A DNA stretch of 64,000 nucleotides from assembly GCF_046630445.1 (NCBI RefSeq), contig NC_092341.1, positions 31,510,001-31,574,000 on the forward strand. The letters run 5' to 3'. Origin of the DNA: Rutidosis leptorrhynchoides. Its lineage: Eukaryota; Streptophyta; Magnoliopsida; Asterales; Asteraceae. Positions 62,297-64,000 of the stretch are shown here, one piece after another (within the stretch, counting starts at the first letter, position 1; each line of letters opens with the position of its first letter). The position numbers and the translations under genes were made by a program. The notes beneath the pieces are model-generated. The model made no database searches, was not told the DNA's origin, and was given only the letters and a program-made list of their open reading frames with translations.

Positions 62297-63046
62297 GCGC
62301 TAAAACGCTATATTTTTAATTATAATAATATTGAAATAAAATATAATAATATTGAAATAGAATATAATAATATTTAAGAATCAAACATATACTTCTAAAC
62401 AATGACATAAAAATTGACAGCACTCCCTCACTTTTTACTTTCATAGTTTCCGTATAATACTAAACTGAACACCAACCCTAATCTGTCACCACTTCTTGTG
62501 CTTCGTATTCAAAATGTCAAATGGAATTCACGAATATTAGCTTAACTACAACTATTTAATGATTGTAAACCATCTTAATCTTACTGTACTTAAAGTCGCA
62601 ATTTGATAAATATTAAATTAATTTGAAATAAACACGTTTAGCCATTTTCCAAGTCCTTTCCCACCTTCTACGGAATCCTTTACCAATAAAAATTATTTTC
62701 GTCTTCCATATTTCAATTTCACCCTTCAACTTTAACATAATATTAATTTCAATTTTAAAAAAAGTCGTATTTATTAAATACTTCAGGGGTATATTATGTA
62801 ACTTATAATTAATAATTGCTATCATGTCGCTTTCATGTGAATAGTAAATTAATTAATTTATTTTCATTTACTATTCATGAATAGTAAATGAATTAAAAAA
62901 AAAAAAAAAAAGTTTGAAAAAAAAAATTTATAATTATAAAAAAATTATTAATTTGTAAAAAAAAAATCGTTTTTTTTAAAAAAAAAAATCGTTTTTTTTA
63001 AAAAAAAAAAATCGTTTTTTTTAAAAAAAAAAAAAAAAAAAAATTT

Positions 63047-63079
<33 letters not shown>

Positions 63080-63193
63080 TTGTGTAAAAAAAAAAAATCG
63101 TTTTTTTTTAAAAGAAAAAAAAATTTTTCGTTTTAAAAAAAATTTTGTAAAAAAAAAAAAATCGTTTTTTTTTTAAAATTTAAAAAAAAACGT

Positions 63194-63238
<45 letters not shown>

Positions 63239-63863
63239 AAAAATATATTTTTAAGATTGTGTCTATAAAAAATGTTTTTTTTTAGTTTTATTACCTTTAG
63301 ATTTTTAGACTATAGTTGCAACTTTTAGTATTAAGTTTAGTTTTGCCATAGTTATTTTTACTTCTAGAATTTTTAGGCTTTGCCGTAAAATCCCTTAAGT
63401 GCTTATTCCTTAGACTAAGTTTTAGATGCTTTAGAATTTTGCGACGCCATTTTTCGTGCTACTTTCTTATTTTTATTTTTCGACGCCTATTTTTCGACCT
63501 TTTATTTTTCGACATTTTTCGACGCGCAATCTATTTCTTTCTTATTTCTCGCCATTCTAGTTTTTAGGACTTAGAATTTTTTTTCTACTTCTTCTCTAAA
63601 TTTCTTAAAATTACGAAAATTTATTTTAAGTGGTTAAATTGATAGACATCAAAATTTTCTGGTTCGTAGTAATAGTTGGATTTGTACGTGGACCGGGTTA
63701 TTGGAGCCAAACAGTACTCAATTATATTGAGACCAAACGAATCCTGCCCCTCTGCTGCATCTTTTGGCTATTCGAAACGTGGGCAAAATCAGAAAAGTCT
63801 ATTAATTGGATAACTTATTATAATTTTTCTTTCCTTTTTAAAAACTAATAGGATATTCAGTGA
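62297..63863 (+). other. E leader: AT-rich and low complexity
   Basis: Untranslated leader with no gene seen. A 26-bp perfect palindrome lies at 62865-62890. Alternating A and T homopolymers fill 62896-63240. CGACGCC/TTTTTCG motifs recur at 63440-63530. Confidence 0.7.
62896..63240. repeat. Foldback homopolymer array
   Basis: Units of the form A(8-20)-TCG-T(8) repeat about seven times. The A and T runs can pair into short hairpins. Confidence 0.9.
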
Positions 63864-64000
63864 ATGCACCGAGCAAGACGTTCGCCGCCGGTCATACGTT
63901 CACCACCTGTAACTAGATCAAGACATTTAGCAAATATAACCGCCGTTGATTTTTCTTTAGAATCGTCATCCAGTCGCCCAAGTACTTCAGTTCAAATTTC
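63864..64000 (+). CDS. Candidate gag N-terminus of E, partial
   Basis: The ATG at 63864 opens 45 codons that run off the window. The start is Arg/Pro/Ser-rich (MHRARRSPPVIRSPPVTRSR) and is followed by HLANITAVDFSLESSSS. Position after the leader and a sudden rise in GC content support a gag start. No domain is visible yet. Confidence 0.45.
   Translation, partial: MHRARRSPPVIRSPPVTRSRHLANITAVDFSLESSSSRPSTSVQI

Larger units (their letters stand above)
60401..64000 (+). mobile_element. Element E: 5' end of a non-chromovirus Ty3/Gypsy element
   Basis: The LTR (60401-62269) is followed by a primer site close to tRNA-Asp and a long low-complexity leader. A candidate gag start runs off the window. 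The primer site type and LTR style suggest the Athila/Tat group. No coding domain is in view to confirm this. Confidence 0.82.

Overview
This 64 kb window is plant nuclear DNA made almost entirely of nested LTR retrotransposons, most of them Ty3/Gypsy. I see no ordinary single-copy host gene. AT-rich, very long LTRs (about 2.9 to 3.6 kb) with TGTRRYGACCCG-type ends, Tekay-like chromovirus pol and a tRNA-iMet primer site point to a eudicot. I lean to Asteraceae from memory of such LTR ends, which is inference and not proof.

Layout. (1) 1-2090: decayed Ty1/Copia integrase-RT fragment. (2) 2091-3253, 28422-29565 and 44239-46139: one older segment, 'X', with a minus-strand TATA promoter and an 89-bp tandem array, split by two insertions. 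(3) 3254-28416: element A1, plus strand, target duplication CGAGT. It is a large non-autonomous Gypsy derivative with 3.58-kb LTRs, a dead gag remnant and a 151-codon antisense gene with its own TATA box. Its 3' LTR is split by (4) 11826-25241: element B1, minus strand, target duplication ATAAA. (5) 29566-44233: element B2, same family as B1, target duplication CATGG, inserted in the X array. Its 5' LTR carries solo LTR C (39717-41261, target duplication AACAT). (6) 46140-46794: AT-rich LTR-like fragment, followed by truncated B3 (46795-54416). (7) 54417-59665: 3' half of D, an A1 relative that B3 entered. (8) 59666-60400: plus-strand piece of a B-like LTR into which D went. (9) 60401-64000: 5' end of element E (non-chromovirus Gypsy type, PBS close to tRNA-Asp), running off the window.

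The most unusual content is the B family. Between the primer site and gag, each copy carries two extra sense-strand ORFs: an acidic protein of about 204 aa and an F-box protein of 227 aa with a Sel1/TPR-like region. The F-box frame is open in all three copies, while gag-pol is broken in all three. The A/D family instead carries small antisense genes, with their own TATA boxes, just before the 3' LTR. The A and B families also share a second, internal copy of the sequence next to the polypurine tract. Together these suggest related retrotransposon lineages that exchange accessory cargo. Expression and function are not shown by sequence alone.
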